This document shows positions 18,163 to 30,383 of a stretch of 64,000 nucleotides of DNA, piece by piece. Below the pieces are notes generated by a model. It did no database searches and had not been told where the DNA came from. It saw nothing but the letters and a program-made list of their open reading frames with translations. The position numbers were made by a program, and so were the translations under genes. The stretch is from Arcobacter venerupis (lineage in GTDB: Bacteria > Campylobacterota > Campylobacteria > Campylobacterales > Arcobacteraceae): NCBI RefSeq assembly GCF_013201665.1, contig NZ_CP053840.1, positions 2,604,001 through 2,668,000 on the forward strand. The letters run 5' to 3'. Numbering within the stretch: the first letter of the stretch is position 1; every line of letters starts with the position of its first letter.

Positions 18163-19449
18163 TTATTCAATAGTTTCTTCAATATTTGCAACTCTAAACA
18201 TTGTTAAATAAGGTAATCTTCCAGGAAGTTTTATTTTGTTAACATTTCCACTATGAACAGATTCTAATTCTTTATTTGTTTCTGTTAATATTTTCTTGAA
18301 ATTAATATAATAAATTCCATCTTTTTTAAAGATCTTTCCAATTTCATTTTCACACTCAACTAATTCATCACCCATTGGTGTAAAAATTTCAATATCTTCA
18401 TTTGGATAAACTTTGTATTTACATAAAAAATGTTCTTCATCTTCTGTTACAAGTCCTGTAACTTCATATGAACCTTTACTTAATGCATATTCATGATTTT
18501 GTGAATCTGTTTTTTCAAATGGTCTATGAATTAAATAAGCATCTGTAAAACCTCTATTTTTTGTTGTATAAAGTTCTCTTTGATATTTGTCAGCTTCAAA
18601 TTTACCATCATAATAGTCATCAATTGCATTTCTATAAGCTTTTGCAGTAACTGCTGCATAATATGGTGATTTTGTTCTTCCTTCAATTTTAAGGGAATCA
18701 ACTGCACCAGAATCAAGTATCTCTTTTATATGAGAAGCTAAGTTCATATCTTTTGAATTAAAAATATATGTTCCAACACCTGGTTCTTCTTCTAATCTAA
18801 ATAATGTACTGTGATCTTCATTTGCTGCGTATAATGTATATTCAAATCTACAGTCATTTGCACAAGATCCTCTATTTGGAACTCTTCCCATTTGAACTGC
18901 ACTTACTAAACAACGTCCAGAATATGCAAAACACATTGAACCATGTACAAAAATTTCTATTTCCATATCTGGTAAGTGTTTTTTAATTTCAACAACATCT
19001 TTTAATGAAATTTCCCTTGCAACTACGATTCTTTTTACTCCCATATCCCAAAAAACTTGGGCATCTAGATAATTTAAAACATTTGCTTGTGTTGATAAAT
19101 GAATATCAATTTGAGGTGCAAGTTCACGACATAATTTAACAACTCCAGGAGCTGCTACAATAAATGCATCGGGCTCAAGTTCTGCCATTTTTATAATATG
19201 TTTTTTTAATAAATCTATTTGAGAATTAAAAGGAAAACCATTAATTGTGGCATAAACTTTTTTACCACGAGCATGGGCATAGTCAATTCCTTCTTTAAAT
19301 GTTTCAAATGTAAATTCTTTTCCCGCTCTAATTCTTAAGCTAAAGTGACTAACACCTGCATATACAGCATCTGCGCCATATTTAATTGCTATTTTTAATT
19401 TTTCTAAATTTCCAGCAGGTGATAATAACTCTACTTTTTCATTATTCAT
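18163..19449 (-). CDS. U32-family protein (TrhP/YegQ-like)
   Basis: The 428-aa protein starts ELLSPAGNLEKLKIAIKYGADAVYAG and contains the U32 signature EIFVHGSMCFAYSGRCLVS followed by R.PNRGSCANDCRFEY with four conserved Cys. Family members once called collagenases are now linked to tRNA or rRNA hydroxylation (TrhP, RlhA). I favour a TrhP-type RNA modification role from the length and motifs, but the substrate is not shown. Confidence 0.85.
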   Translation of the reverse strand: MNNEKVELLSPAGNLEKLKIAIKYGADAVYAGVSHFSLRIRAGKEFTFETFKEGIDYAHARGKKVYATINGFPFNSQIDLLKKHIIKMAELEPDAFIVAAPGVVKLCRELAPQIDIHLSTQANVLNYLDAQVFWDMGVKRIVVAREISLKDVVEIKKHLPDMEIEIFVHGSMCFAYSGRCLVSAVQMGRVPNRGSCANDCRFEYTLYAANEDHSTLFRLEEEPGVGTYIFNSKDMNLASHIKEILDSGAVDSLKIEGRTKSPYYAAVTAKAYRNAIDDYYDGKFEADKYQRELYTTKNRGFTDAYLIHRPFEKTDSQNHEYALSKGSYEVTGLVTEDEEHFLCKYKVYPNEDIEIFTPMGDELVECENEIGKIFKKDGIYYINFKKILTETNKELESVHSGNVNKIKLPGRLPYLTMFRVANIEETIE

Positions 19450-19569
19450 ATAATTCCTTTAAATATTTCATTGTTTTATTTTATTTTTTGATTGGCATTA
19501 TATCTATTTTTTAATAAATATAAAAGAGGATATTTTTACTCTTGTTTACTCTTGTTTATTTAGGAAAGC

Positions 19570-22467
19570 TTAAAAGCTTTCCCATTCATCATCATCTTTT
19601 TTTAATGAAGTAATACCTGTAGTTTTTTGTTTAGTTGCTAATTGTTTATTCTCATGAATATATTCATTACTATTTTTTGTATTTAACTGTTTTGAGCTAG
19701 AAGCTACTTTTTCACTTAATAAAGGCTTTGCATTAACATTATCTTTTTTTAATTGATCTAAACATTTAAACACTTTTAATGTTGAATCATCTAATTTTTG
19801 AGATAAATCACTTAATAGAACATTATCTACATAATCTTTACAATCTTCATTAATATACTCTTGAACACAATTATGAACAAAATCATGATTTAACTTTAGT
19901 TGTTTCCAGTTTTCAGTTTTTGTAAATGCTTTTCCTGAACTTTCTTCTTGCAATAACCATTTACCTAAATCACACTCTGTCGATTTTGTAACACTCCATG
20001 CAACTTTTGTTTTACCAATTTTATCAAAGTTTGTTAACTTAAATTTAATGTGATCATTTTTTAATTTAGAAATTTTAAATACTAAATCTATATCTTCAAT
20101 CTCTTCTTTTGAAATTTCGTTAAATTTAGCTCTATCTGCAATTTTCAATAAATTTTCTGATAGTTTCGTAACTTCACTTGCTAATTCACTGATAATTGTT
20201 GCAGAATTTGCATTAACTTGTGTAGCTTGATCCAAAGTATTAATAGTGTCATTTATTTGTATGATACCTTTCTCTTCTTCTTTGCTTCCTTGAGATACAT
20301 CTTCAATTAAAGTAATTGTCTGGTTAATTTTAGAATTTAAAGTTGCATATCCACCTATCATTTCATTTGCAATAGATTTTCCTTCATTTGCTTTTGATGT
20401 TGCAATTTGAACTATATTTTTTATCTCTTTAGCTGCTTCAGCTGATCTATTTGCTAAGTTTCGCACTTCAGCTGCAACAACGGCAAATCCTCTCCCTGCT
20501 TCTCCAGCAGTTGCTGCTTCAACAGCTGCATTTAATGAAAGAATATTTGTTTGAAAAGCAATTTGATCTATTACTGTAATTGCATCATTAATTGAATTAA
20601 CTTGGTTATCAATCTCATCCATAGCTTTTGTTGTTCTTGAAGCTAATGTTTCACCATCTTTTGAAGAGTTTTGAAGTTCAACAGCTAAATTTGACATTTG
20701 ATGAACTTTTTGTACACTTGATTTTACAATAGAAGTTATCTCTTCAACAGCAGCTGCTGTTTCTTCTAGAGAAGCTGCTTGTTCATTTGCAGATGCAGAT
20801 AATTTATTTGCTGCTGTTGATAAGATATTTGTATCTTCATTTAGTTTTCTACCACTTACAATAATCATAGATAAAAATTCTGAAACGGTAACACCAATTA
20901 ATTGGCTACTTGCTGCTAATGATGAGATAACTCCATTAACTTTTGAAGTATTGAGTTTTGAGTCATCAACACTAAAATTTGAATTTCCATATTCAATTAA
21001 TACATTATTTAATGCAACTAAATTATCATTCGTTTTTTCTATCATTGAATTAATCGAATCTCTTAATTTAATAATTTGTGGATTAGATGATGTTTTCTCA
21101 ATTTTATAAACATAGAATCCATTAATTACTTTTTCAATAACTTCATCAACATTTTCAATAACTTTTGAATCTTCTTCATAACCATCTTTTAATTTACCAA
21201 TATAATCATTGAAACTATCAACTAATTTTCCAATTTCATCATTTGATTTTTTTTGAATTATTGCTGTGCCATTTGTATCATTGCTAATATCAGTAATTGC
21301 TTTGTTTAAATTTTCTAATGGTTTAATAATAGATTGATTAACGAAATAACTATATATTACATAAACAATTATTATTGAAAGTAATGAAAATAATATAATA
21401 TTTAGAATGATTTTATTAATTTCTTTTGTAGTATTTTCTTCCATTAGTATAACTTCATTCTCTATATCATCAACATAAGCACCTGTTCCAATAATCCAAT
21501 CCCAAGGTTCAAATTTTTGCACATAAGAGAATTTTTCTCTAGGTTCCCCTTTTTTATTAGGTTTGTCCCAAAAATATTTTACTAAACCACCATCTTTATT
21601 ATTTTTAACAACTTCAGTCATTTCAACGAAATGTTTTTTACCTTTTGCATCTTTATTTTCAGATAAATCTTGCCCATTTAATTCAGGTTTAATTGGATGC
21701 ATTATCATTTTCGGTGTTGAATCATTTATCCAAAAATAATCATTATTTGCATATCTCATTTCTGATATTGTTTTTAAAGCTTCTTCTTGCATTTTTGAAG
21801 TTACATCCTCAACATATTCACCTGTTCCAATAACCCAATTATATGGTTTAAACAATTTTACAAATGACACTTTTAATTGAGGTGCTTCAAATCCTGGTTT
21901 TGGCCAAACATAATCAACAAAACCTTCACCACTATTTTTTGCAACTGTTGCAAATTCTTTGAATATTTTTTTACCATTTTTATCTTGATAATCAACTAAA
22001 TTTTTACCATTTAATTCAGGTTTAATTGGATGAACTACAATAACAGCATTTGTGTCATTAACCCAAAAATAACCAGTACTTCCGTATCTTGTTGAATTAA
22101 TAATTGATTTTAATCTATATTGTAATGCTTCTTCTGATAAAGAATCTTTTAACTTATCATATTCAGATTGTAAAATTGAAAATAGAAAATTAGTCTGCAT
22201 TTTTAATTGTTCTTGCACTTCAACTTTAATTTTATCAACTGATGTTCTACTATGATATGCTTCAACGGTTTTAATTGCCAAAGATACATAATTTTTAAGT
22301 TCTAGCTCTTTTTTTGCATAAGCTTGATTCTTAAAGTTCTCAATATTTTTATTTGAAAACTTTTTTATTGAATAAATAGAATTCACAGCAATTGCAAATG
22401 ATACTATCATGATTGTCACTAAAGAAAGAAGTAAAATCTTACCTTTAATTGATATGTTTTTGAACAT
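19570..22467 (-). CDS. Chemoreceptor with two tandem Cache domains and a C-terminal CZB domain
   Basis: The 965-aa protein has a first transmembrane helix near residues 10-33, two similar Cache_2 units in the periplasm (each with GYFWVND- or DYFWIND-like starts, HPIKPELNG and a [18 protein letters not shown] end), a second helix near 349-370, HAMP-like sequence, and the signalling tip with [20 protein letters not shown]. Near the C-terminus, CDLGKWL and NHDFVHNC with an upstream DH fit the zinc-binding CZB domain, which may sense hypochlorous acid or zinc state. It signals to CheA/CheY. Spacing to both neighbours suggests a separate transcript. Confidence 0.92.
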   Translation of the reverse strand: MFKNISIKGKILLLSLVTIMIVSFAIAVNSIYSIKKFSNKNIENFKNQAYAKKELELKNYVSLAIKTVEAYHSRTSVDKIKVEVQEQLKMQTNFLFSILQSEYDKLKDSLSEEALQYRLKSIINSTRYGSTGYFWVNDTNAVIVVHPIKPELNGKNLVDYQDKNGKKIFKEFATVAKNSGEGFVDYVWPKPGFEAPQLKVSFVKLFKPYNWVIGTGEYVEDVTSKMQEEALKTISEMRYANNDYFWINDSTPKMIMHPIKPELNGQDLSENKDAKGKKHFVEMTEVVKNNKDGGLVKYFWDKPNKKGEPREKFSYVQKFEPWDWIIGTGAYVDDIENEVILMEENTTKEINKIILNIILFSLLSIIIVYVIYSYFVNQSIIKPLENLNKAITDISNDTNGTAIIQKKSNDEIGKLVDSFNDYIGKLKDGYEEDSKVIENVDEVIEKVINGFYVYKIEKTSSNPQIIKLRDSINSMIEKTNDNLVALNNVLIEYGNSNFSVDDSKLNTSKVNGVISSLAASSQLIGVTVSEFLSMIIVSGRKLNEDTNILSTAANKLSASANEQAASLEETAAAVEEITSIVKSSVQKVHQMSNLAVELQNSSKDGETLASRTTKAMDEIDNQVNSINDAITVIDQIAFQTNILSLNAAVEAATAGEAGRGFAVVAAEVRNLANRSAEAAKEIKNIVQIATSKANEGKSIANEMIGGYATLNSKINQTITLIEDVSQGSKEEEKGIIQINDTINTLDQATQVNANSATIISELASEVTKLSENLLKIADRAKFNEISKEEIEDIDLVFKISKLKNDHIKFKLTNFDKIGKTKVAWSVTKSTECDLGKWLLQEESSGKAFTKTENWKQLKLNHDFVHNCVQEYINEDCKDYVDNVLLSDLSQKLDDSTLKVFKCLDQLKKDNVNAKPLLSEKVASSSKQLNTKNSNEYIHENKQLATKQKTTGITSLKKDDDEWESF

Positions 22468-22536
22468 AAAAAACTCTCCTAGTTATTATAATTGTTTATA
22501 TAATATCCATAGTCAGGATATTTTGTCAAGTTTATG

Positions 22537-24066
22537 TTATTTTAAAAGATTTTTTGCAAATTCTACAGCTTCTGATGTAACTTTTTCTCCACTTATCATT
22601 CTTGCAATCTCATTTACTTTTTCATTATTTTTTAATTCTTTTACAAATGATTTACCATTTATTTTGTCAACTAAAAAATGTTGATTTGCACTTGATGTTA
22701 GCTGTGGTTGATGTGAAATTGCAAATATTTGATATGAATTACTTAATTTTTTTAGAACTTTTGAAATTGCATCGCTTTCTTTTCCACTTAAATTTGCATC
22801 AATTTCATCTAAAAAAAGTATTCCATTATCAACAATATCAAACTCACTCATTGAAGTTAATAATGCCAATCTTAATCTATTGTATTCCCCTGAACTAATT
22901 GTGTCTAAAGATACCCCATTTAATTCAAATAGAACTTCATCTGCACCTGAAAAATCTAACTCTTTTTCATTAATAATTATTTTAGCGTTACTTAAATATA
23001 GAAATTTCAGATACTCATTTATTTTTTTCTCAAGAATTAAAGAACTCTCTTTTCTATAAATAGAAATTTCACTTGCTAACTCTTGTAATTTTAAATTTAA
23101 ATCTTCATATTTTTTTTCTAATTTTTCTTTTTGGAAAAATATATTTTCATAAGATTCTAACTCAATTTTTTTCTGTTCTTTATATTTTAAACACTCTTCA
23201 ATTGAACCAAATCTTTTTTGTAAAGCTGAGAGTTTTTCAATTCTATCCAGTACATTTTCAATATTTATATCATCTAATTCATGTAATGAATCATTGAATT
23301 TTTCAAAGATATTGTTCAACTCATTCATTGTTTCATCAAAAAAACTAGAATCTGTTTCCATTAATTCTAATGCTTGAATAACATTGTGATTAAATTCCAA
23401 AATTCCAGAAGCTTTTTTTATTGCAACTTCTATTTTTTCTTTTTTAGCTAATCTTTTTTTTATTAAATTTAGTTCTTCATATTCATCAATACTTGGATTT
23501 ATTTGCTCAATTTTATCTATTTCAAATCTTGCAAACTCTTTTAAATCTTCTAATTTATTTTCATCATCTAATATTTTTTGTAACTCTTTTTTTACAACTA
23601 TTAATTCTTTATATAAATTATTAAATGTTTCTTTTTTCTTTTTAAAATCTTTTTTCTTTTGAATAGTTAATCTATCTAAAAAATCTAAAAGTTTTAAACT
23701 ATCAAATTCTGAGGTATCTTTTAAGTTAAGATGTTTTATAAGTTTTGTTGAAAAATCACTAAGATTTTTTTTAGAAACAGATTGATTATTTAAAAAATAT
23801 CGTACTTTATCTTTTTTAATACTTTTAATAATAATATCGTCATCAATAGACAAATCATAAGTTTCATCATTAATTTTTGAATTATTTAGTAATACTTCAC
23901 CAAGATTTGCTTTTACATCAGCTAGAGCAAATAATGATAAAATCGCTTGCATCAAAATAGATTTCCCAGCACCACTTGGTCCTGTGAAAATATTTAAACC
24001 ATTTTTAAACTCTAAATCAACCTCTTCAAAAGATAAACAATCTTTTAAATATACTCTTGTAATCAA
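22537..24066 (-). CDS. recN: DNA repair ATPase RecN
   Basis: The 509-aa SMC-like protein has the N-terminal Walker A in IFTGPSGAGKSILMQAIL, long coiled-coil arms, and the C-terminal ISSGEYNRLRLALL signature with the Walker B segment GILFLDEIDANLSGKES. RecN helps join broken DNA ends in recombination repair. It is a little shorter than the E. coli protein. It follows nadK by one base. Confidence 0.93.
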   Translation of the reverse strand: MITRVYLKDCLSFEEVDLEFKNGLNIFTGPSGAGKSILMQAILSLFALADVKANLGEVLLNNSKINDETYDLSIDDDIIIKSIKKDKVRYFLNNQSVSKKNLSDFSTKLIKHLNLKDTSEFDSLKLLDFLDRLTIQKKKDFKKKKETFNNLYKELIVVKKELQKILDDENKLEDLKEFARFEIDKIEQINPSIDEYEELNLIKKRLAKKEKIEVAIKKASGILEFNHNVIQALELMETDSSFFDETMNELNNIFEKFNDSLHELDDINIENVLDRIEKLSALQKRFGSIEECLKYKEQKKIELESYENIFFQKEKLEKKYEDLNLKLQELASEISIYRKESSLILEKKINEYLKFLYLSNAKIIINEKELDFSGADEVLFELNGVSLDTISSGEYNRLRLALLTSMSEFDIVDNGILFLDEIDANLSGKESDAISKVLKKLSNSYQIFAISHQPQLTSSANQHFLVDKINGKSFVKELKNNEKVNEIARMISGEKVTSEAVEFAKNLLK

Positions 24067-24067
24067 A

Positions 24068-24937
24068 TTAATTTCCCCATCTTAGTTTTTCATTTAATAC
24101 TTCAAAATAATCTCTTTGAATTCTATGCATCATTTTTGCTTTTTTATTTGCTATTCTAATTTTAATAGATTGATTTTGTTCAACTTCATAAATATCTTGT
24201 CCATCAACAATTACAACTGCACCTTGATTATCAACTATTTTAAACTCTATTTCAAAATCAGCTGGCATAACTAGTGGTCTTTGTGTTAAAGAGTGAGGAG
24301 CAACTGGCGTTACAATAAAAGCTTCAGTTAAAGGATAAACAAGAGGTCCACCAGCTGAGAGATTATAAGCAGTTGAGCCTGTTGGTGTTGAGATAATTAC
24401 ACCATCACCATAATAAGTATTAAAAGCTTTTCCATTAATTTTACCTTTTATTCTAATCATTGATGAGATAGATTTTCTTGAAATTACAATATCATTAAAT
24501 GCAACAAATTTATTTAAATTTACACTTCCTTCAACCATCATTCTATTATCAATTTTATAAATATTTTTTTTCAAATCTTCAATAAATTTTGGTAATTGTT
24601 CCATACTTATATCAGTTAAAAAACCTAAAGTTCCTAAGTTAATTCCTAAAACTGGAATATCATATTTGAAAGATTTTCTAACGACTGAAAGTAAAGTTCC
24701 ATCTCCTCCAACTGAGATTAGAAAGTCAACTTTATGGCATAATTCATCTAAGGAATGTCCACCTTTTAGGCATATCATATTTGCTGAATTATCTTCTAAA
24801 TAGACTTCGATTTTAGCTTGTTCAAAAAGAGTTTTAATTTTTAAATATATCTCTTTTAATTCTGGACTTGAAGGTTTTAAAATTATTCCTGCACTTTTAA
24901 TATTATTCAATAATTCATTATTTGTTTCTATTCTCAA
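24068..24937 (-). CDS. nadK: NAD kinase
   Basis: The 289-aa protein contains SVGGDGTLLSVVRKS, the NAD kinase GGDG motif, plus GDGVIISTPTGSTAYNLSAGGP and a C-terminal VDGQD segment. It phosphorylates NAD to NADP. It precedes recN with one base between the genes, an arrangement also common in other bacteria. Confidence 0.95.
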   Translation of the reverse strand: MRIETNNELLNNIKSAGIILKPSSPELKEIYLKIKTLFEQAKIEVYLEDNSANMICLKGGHSLDELCHKVDFLISVGGDGTLLSVVRKSFKYDIPVLGINLGTLGFLTDISMEQLPKFIEDLKKNIYKIDNRMMVEGSVNLNKFVAFNDIVISRKSISSMIRIKGKINGKAFNTYYGDGVIISTPTGSTAYNLSAGGPLVYPLTEAFIVTPVAPHSLTQRPLVMPADFEIEFKIVDNQGAVVIVDGQDIYEVEQNQSIKIRIANKKAKMMHRIQRDYFEVLNEKLRWGN

Positions 24938-25013
24938 TGTTATTCCAATTTTAAATTTATGTAAACCATTTTAGCTGATTATTTATAATAACTTAAATAA
25001 ATTTAAAACAAAA

Positions 25014-25045
25014 AAAAAGGGATATGCAAACGCATATCCCTTTTT
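25014..25045. terminator. Bidirectional intrinsic terminator between fusA and nadK
   Basis: A perfect stem (AAAAAGGGATATGC with GCATATCCCTTTTT) and an AAAC loop, flanked by A and T runs on opposite sides, ends the fusA operon on the minus strand and could also work on the plus strand. It lies 134 bases after the fusA stop. Confidence 0.85.
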
Positions 25046-25090
25046 GTACAAAACTAAAGAAAATTTCTATTATTCTATACAGACCTTTAG

Positions 25091-25183
25091 GTGTTATTAG
25101 GAAATCAAAGATTTCTATAACACAAAAAAGCTCGTTAATCACTATAAGAGTGAAATACTTTACTCTTATTTAACGTGATTAAC
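25091..25183 (-). other. Two long hairpins in the fusA 3' region
   Basis: Hairpin 1 is GTGTTAT (25091-25097) with ATAACAC (25117-25123), plus an inner GAAATC/GATTTC stem. Hairpin 2 has an outer 9-bp stem GTTAATCAC (25134-25142) / GTGATTAAC (25175-25183) and an inner 8-bp stem ATAAGAGT / ACTCTTAT. The outer arm of hairpin 2 covers the fusA stop codon. Neither has a T run after it on the minus strand, so they look like RNA stability or processing elements ahead of the true terminator. Confidence 0.6.
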
Positions 25184-27284
25184 CATTTCTCTTTTTAATA
25201 ATTTCATCAGAAACATTTTTTGGAACTTCTGAATAGTTATCAAAAATCATTGAATATGTAGCTCTACCTTGAGACATAGATCTTAAGTCTGTAGAGTAAC
25301 CGAACATTTCAGATAATGGAATTAATGCAACAACTAGTTTAACACCAGCTCTGTCATCCATAGACTGAATTTGTCCTCTTCTTTTATTACAATCGCCGAT
25401 ACAATCACCCATATAATCTTCAGGTGTTTCAATCTCAACTCTCATAATTGGTTCTAAGATTACAGCTTGAGCAGCAGCAGATCTACAACCTTGTTTGAAT
25501 CCCATTGAAGCAGCTAATTTAAATGCCATTTCAGATGAATCCACATCATGGTAAGAACCATCATAAAGTGTTACTTCAATATTAACCATTGGATAACCAG
25601 CTAAAATACCACCTTGCATTGCTTCAAAACAACCTTTTTCAACAGCTGGGATATATTCTTTAGGAACAGTTCCACCTTTAATATCATTGTTAAATTTAAA
25701 GTTTTCTTCACTATCAACTAATGGTTTAATGTCTAAATATACGTGACCGTATTGACCTTTACCACCTGATTGTTTTGCGTATTTATACTCTTGTTTAACA
25801 GCATTTTTAATTGTTTCTCTATAAGCAACTTGAGGAGCACCAACTTCAGCTTCAACTTTAAATTCTCTTTTCATTCTATCTACAAGAATTTCAAGGTGTA
25901 ATTCACCCATTCCTGAAATAATAGTTTGTCCAGATTCTTCGTCAGTATTAACTCTGAATGAGGGATCTTCTTCTGCTAATTTTCCTAAAGCAATACCCAT
26001 TTTTTCTTGGTCAGCTTTAGTTTTTGGCTCAACTGCAACAGAAATAACTGGTTCAGGGAATTCCATTCTTTCTAAGATAACAGGATCTTTTTCAGAAGCA
26101 AGTGTATCTCCAGTAATTGTATATTTTAAACCAACAACAGCACCGATTTCTCCAGCATAAAGCTCTTTGATCTCTTCTCTATTATTAGCATGCATTTTAA
26201 GTAATCTTCCGATTCTTTCTTTTTTCATTTTTGTAGAGTTATAAACATAAGTTCCAGATTCTAAAACCCCTCTATAAACTCTTGTAAATGTTAACTGTCC
26301 AACAAATGGGTCAGTCATAATTTTAAATGCTAGCGCAGCTACTTCACCTTCGTCTGTTGAAGGAACAATAACAGCTTCACCATCTTGAGTTTCACCATTA
26401 ATATCAGCAACTTCAGTTGGAGCTGGTAAATACATAGCAACAGCATCAAGTAAAGTTTGAACACCTTTATTTTTGAATGCAGTTCCACAAGTCATTGGAG
26501 TAATAGTCATATTTAAACAACCAGCTTTAATACCAGCTGTAATTTCTTCTTCAGTTAACTCTACACCCTCAAGATATTTTTCCATTAACTCTTCGATTGA
26601 CTCAGCAGCAGATTCAATCATTTTTTCTCTATATTCTTCTGCAATTTCCATCATATCAGCTGGAATTTCTTCAATATGGTAATTAGAACCCATTGCTGCA
26701 TCTTCATCCCAAACGATAGCTTTCATTTGAACTAAATCTACAATACCTTTGAAGTTTTCTTCTGCACCAATTGGTAATTGAATTGGAACCGCATTTGATT
26801 TTAATCTTTCATTTACTTGGTTTAAAACATTATAAAAATCTGCACCTGTTCTATCCATTTTATTAACGAATATCATTCTTGGTACTCTATATTTATTAGC
26901 TTGTCTCCAAACAGTTTCAGATTGTGGTTGAACTCCACCTACTGAACAAAATACTGCAACAGCTCCATCAAGAACCCTCATAGATCTTTCAACTTCAATA
27001 GTAAAGTCAACGTGACCTGGAGTGTCAATGATGTTAATCATTAAATCATCACCTGTTTTTGGGTGTTTCCAATGACAAGTTGTAGCAGCAGAAGTAATTG
27101 TTATACCTCTTTCTTGCTCTTGTTCCATCCAGTCCATTGTAGCAGCACCTTCATGAACTTCACCAATTTTATGTGAAACACCTGTATAGAATAAAATTCT
27201 TTCAGTAGTTGTTGTTTTTCCAGCATCAATGTGAGCTGCAATACCAATATTTCTAACTCTGTTAAGTGGTGTTTTTCTTGCCAT
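25179..27284 (-). CDS. fusA: Elongation factor G
   Basis: At 701 aa this has the full EF-G length and domain order: G domain with [27 protein letters not shown] and NKMDRTGAD, then domains II to V ending in the [17 protein letters not shown] segment. It drives ribosome translocation. It is the third gene of rpsL-rpsG-fusA, 9 bases after rpsG. Confidence 0.98.
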   Translation of the reverse strand: MARKTPLNRVRNIGIAAHIDAGKTTTTERILFYTGVSHKIGEVHEGAATMDWMEQEQERGITITSAATTCHWKHPKTGDDLMINIIDTPGHVDFTIEVERSMRVLDGAVAVFCSVGGVQPQSETVWRQANKYRVPRMIFVNKMDRTGADFYNVLNQVNERLKSNAVPIQLPIGAEENFKGIVDLVQMKAIVWDEDAAMGSNYHIEEIPADMMEIAEEYREKMIESAAESIEELMEKYLEGVELTEEEITAGIKAGCLNMTITPMTCGTAFKNKGVQTLLDAVAMYLPAPTEVADINGETQDGEAVIVPSTDEGEVAALAFKIMTDPFVGQLTFTRVYRGVLESGTYVYNSTKMKKERIGRLLKMHANNREEIKELYAGEIGAVVGLKYTITGDTLASEKDPVILERMEFPEPVISVAVEPKTKADQEKMGIALGKLAEEDPSFRVNTDEESGQTIISGMGELHLEILVDRMKREFKVEAEVGAPQVAYRETIKNAVKQEYKYAKQSGGKGQYGHVYLDIKPLVDSEENFKFNNDIKGGTVPKEYIPAVEKGCFEAMQGGILAGYPMVNIEVTLYDGSYHDVDSSEMAFKLAASMGFKQGCRSAAAQAVILEPIMRVEIETPEDYMGDCIGDCNKRRGQIQSMDDRAGVKLVVALIPLSEMFGYSTDLRSMSQGRATYSMIFDNYSEVPKNVSDEIIKKRNG

Positions 27285-27293
27285 GTTATAATC

Positions 27294-27764
<471 letters not shown>

Positions 27765-27772
27765 CTATCCTT

Positions 27773-28156
27773 CTACTTTTTCTTAGCTTTAGCTTTTTTA
27801 GTACCATATTTAGATCTTGCAACAGTTCTGTTAGCAACACCAGCAGTATCTAAAGCACCTCTTACGATGTGGTATTTAACCCCAGGTAAATCTTTTACTC
27901 TTCCCCCTCTTACAAGTACTATTGAGTGCTCTTGTAAGTTGTGACCTTCTCCACCGATATATGAAATAACTTCAAAACCTGTAGTTAATCTAACTTTTGC
28001 AACTTTTCTTAAAGCCGAGTTAGGTTTTTTAGGTGTAGTTGTATATACTCTTGTACATACTCCTCTTCTTTGTGGACATTCTTTTAATGCTGGCGATTTA
28101 GATTTTTTGATAACCTTTTTTCGCTCATTTCTTACAAGCTGATTGATTGTAGGCAT
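27773..28156 (-). CDS. rpsL: 30S ribosomal protein S12
   Basis: The 127-aa protein is a near-textbook S12. It has [17 protein letters not shown] and [13 protein letters not shown], so the lysines linked to streptomycin sensitivity are the normal ones. It heads the str operon, with AAAGGAAAG just before the ATG and a -10 box about 30 bases upstream. Confidence 0.98.
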   Translation of the reverse strand: MPTINQLVRNERKKVIKKSKSPALKECPQRRGVCTRVYTTTPKKPNSALRKVAKVRLTTGFEVISYIGGEGHNLQEHSIVLVRGGRVKDLPGVKYHIVRGALDTAGVANRTVARSKYGTKKAKAKKK

Positions 28157-28186
28157 TTCTTTCCTTTATATAAATTGGTTTGAGTA

Positions 28187-28192
28187 ATTATA
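28187..28192 (-). promoter_or_regulatory. -10 box of the rpsL-rpsG-fusA operon
   Basis: On the minus strand TATAAT lies about 30 bases before the rpsL ATG. Further upstream an inverted repeat TTCAAC (28217-28222) / GTTGAA (28228-28233) sits just upstream of the -35 region. A separate promoter is expected because rpoC is not adjacent. The rest of the 280-base gap to the MFS gene shows no coding sequence. Confidence 0.6.
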
Positions 28193-28438
28193 GCCTTACC
28201 CATGCTTCTCGTGCACTTCAACATTAAGTTGAAACGATACTCCCATTCTAGGAAACTCAATTATTTTAGTTTTCTAAAAAAGTACGGGATTATACTGAAG
28301 ACATGCTTAATAATTGTTTAGTCAAAAATTTCATTACTTCATCCCAAATTTCCAATAATTCTCATTTAAGTCTAAAATAAATATTTCTTACTAAAATTCC
28401 GAATTACATAATTTAAATTCAAAAAAAGATTCTACATA

Positions 28439-29590
28439 ATGACAAAAAAATTACTTCCCCTAGCCTTAGGTGGACTTGCTATTGGTACTACAGAATTTGC
28501 AATCATGGGATTATTACCAGATGTTGCAAATGACTTAAATATCAGTATTCCCGTTGCTGGACATTTAATCTCTATATATGCTTTAGGAGTAGTTATTGGA
28601 GCACCAATTTTGGTTGCTTTAAGTTCAAAATTTCCTGCTAAAAATATCTTAATTGTATTTATGATTTTATTTACATTTTTCAACTTTTTATCTGCTATTG
28701 CTCCTAATTACACTACATTACTAATATCAAGATTTTTAAGTGGTTTACCACATGGCGCTTTTTTTGGTGTTGGTACTGTTGTTGCTGCAAAACTTGCTGA
28801 TAAAGGAAAATCAGCACAAGCAATTGCTGTAATGTTTACAGGACTTACAATTGCAAATGTCGCTATGGTTCCTCTTACTACATATCTTGGTCATACTTTT
28901 AGTTGGAGATATGCCTTTGCAATAGTTTCAATAATTGGTTTAATAACAATTTTCTCTTTATATAAAAATCTTCCAAAACAAAAAGAGGTAAAAACTGTTA
29001 CATTAAAAGAGGAACTAGAATTTTTCAAGACAATCAAAGCTTGGCATATATTAGCTATTGTTGCAACTGGTTTTGGTGGATTGTTTGCATGGATTAGTTA
29101 TATTGCTCCATTGTTGATTCATGTTACAAAATTTGAAGAGAGTAGTGTCTCATATTTGATGATTGTTGCGGGGCTTGGGATGTTAGTTGGAAATATAGTT
29201 GGAGGATATTTAGCTGATAAAAGAAACCCTATAAAAGTTGCAATTTTCCTTTTATCTATGATGGTTATATGTTTAATATTGGTATTTTCCCTATCTGAAT
29301 ATAAGTTTGCAACTGTTGTTCTTACATTTGTATGTGGTGCATTTGCTATGTCTATTGGTGCACCTATTAATATTATCATGTTAGATAGTGCAAAACATTC
29401 TGCCATGCTAGGAGCTGCATTTTTACAAGCTGCATTTAATGTTGCAAATTCTTTAGGTGCATTTTTAGGAGGTATTCCTTTATTTATGGGATTAAACTAT
29501 AATTATCCATCATTAAGTGGTGCTTTAATGGCCTTGGTTGGTGTGGGATTATGTTTAATTTTCCTAAAAAAATATAAAGTGCAGGGATAG
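28439..29590 (+). CDS. MFS transporter (AraJ/YdhP-like drug or sugar exporter)
   Basis: The 383-aa protein has about twelve predicted membrane helices. It begins with LPLALGGLAIGTTEFAIMGLLP, a motif typical of the DHA1 AraJ/YdhP group, and has the motif-A-like loop GGYLADKRNPIK between helices. It is likely a proton-linked efflux pump; its substrate is unknown. It is followed 5 bases later by a hydrolase gene. Confidence 0.85.
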   Translation: MTKKLLPLALGGLAIGTTEFAIMGLLPDVANDLNISIPVAGHLISIYALGVVIGAPILVALSSKFPAKNILIVFMILFTFFNFLSAIAPNYTTLLISRFLSGLPHGAFFGVGTVVAAKLADKGKSAQAIAVMFTGLTIANVAMVPLTTYLGHTFSWRYAFAIVSIIGLITIFSLYKNLPKQKEVKTVTLKEELEFFKTIKAWHILAIVATGFGGLFAWISYIAPLLIHVTKFEESSVSYLMIVAGLGMLVGNIVGGYLADKRNPIKVAIFLLSMMVICLILVFSLSEYKFATVVLTFVCGAFAMSIGAPINIIMLDSAKHSAMLGAAFLQAAFNVANSLGAFLGGIPLFMGLNYNYPSLSGALMALVGVGLCLIFLKKYKVQG

Positions 29591-29595
29591 TTTGT

Positions 29596-30351
29596 ATGAC
29601 AATACTTGGGCATAAAATTGTAGGTAGTGGTAAAAAATATATCTTAGTTTTACATGAACTAATGGGAGACCACACAAATTTCGACCCAATTTTACCATAT
29701 ATTGATGCCACAAACTTCACATATATTTTTGCTGACCACAGAGGTTATGGTTTATCAAAAAACATATGTGGTGAATATACTTGTGAAGAAGCAGCAAATG
29801 ATGTAAAAAACCTCATCACAAAACTAAATCTAAAAGAAGTAAATCTACTAGCTCACTCAATGTCCACGATGATAGCCCAAAAAGTAGCTCTAATCGATGA
29901 CAGAATTAAGCAACTAATTCTAATCACACCAATCTCAGCAGCTGGTATAAAAATGAAACCTCATGCCCAAAATGAGTTAATAAACGCAATGAAAGAGAAT
30001 AAAAATAAAATAGAAGAAATTGTAGAAGCTGCAAGTAAAAGATACAGCAAAACTTGGTTTGATTATAGAGTAAAAATGGCATATGAAGCCTCAACGGTAG
30101 AAGCCAGAGTTGGATATATGACCATGTATCTTACAACTGATTTTATAGATGAAGTAAAAGATATAAAGATTCCTATTAAAATCATGACAGGGAAACATGA
30201 CTTTGCTGTGTTCAATAAACTACATATTAAAAAACTTTTTGAACCTTATTATAATGATTTTGAGATTATAGAGTGTATGGAAGCTGGACACTATCCGATG
30301 ATTGAGTGTCCTGTTTATTTTGCCACTGAGGTTGAGAGATTTTGTAAATAG
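29596..30351 (+). CDS. Alpha/beta hydrolase
   Basis: The 251-aa protein has the fold's landmarks: FADHRGYGLS, the nucleophile elbow LLAHSMSTM with Ser88, an acid in GKHDFAVF and the catalytic His in EAGHYPMIE. Substrate unknown. The tight spacing after the MFS gene points to co-transcription, perhaps degradation and export of the same compound. Confidence 0.85.
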   Translation: MTILGHKIVGSGKKYILVLHELMGDHTNFDPILPYIDATNFTYIFADHRGYGLSKNICGEYTCEEAANDVKNLITKLNLKEVNLLAHSMSTMIAQKVALIDDRIKQLILITPISAAGIKMKPHAQNELINAMKENKNKIEEIVEAASKRYSKTWFDYRVKMAYEASTVEARVGYMTMYLTTDFIDEVKDIKIPIKIMTGKHDFAVFNKLHIKKLFEPYYNDFEIIECMEAGHYPMIECPVYFATEVERFCK

Positions 30352-30383
30352 ATTTGTCTTCAAAAAAAAGAAAACTTATAAAA

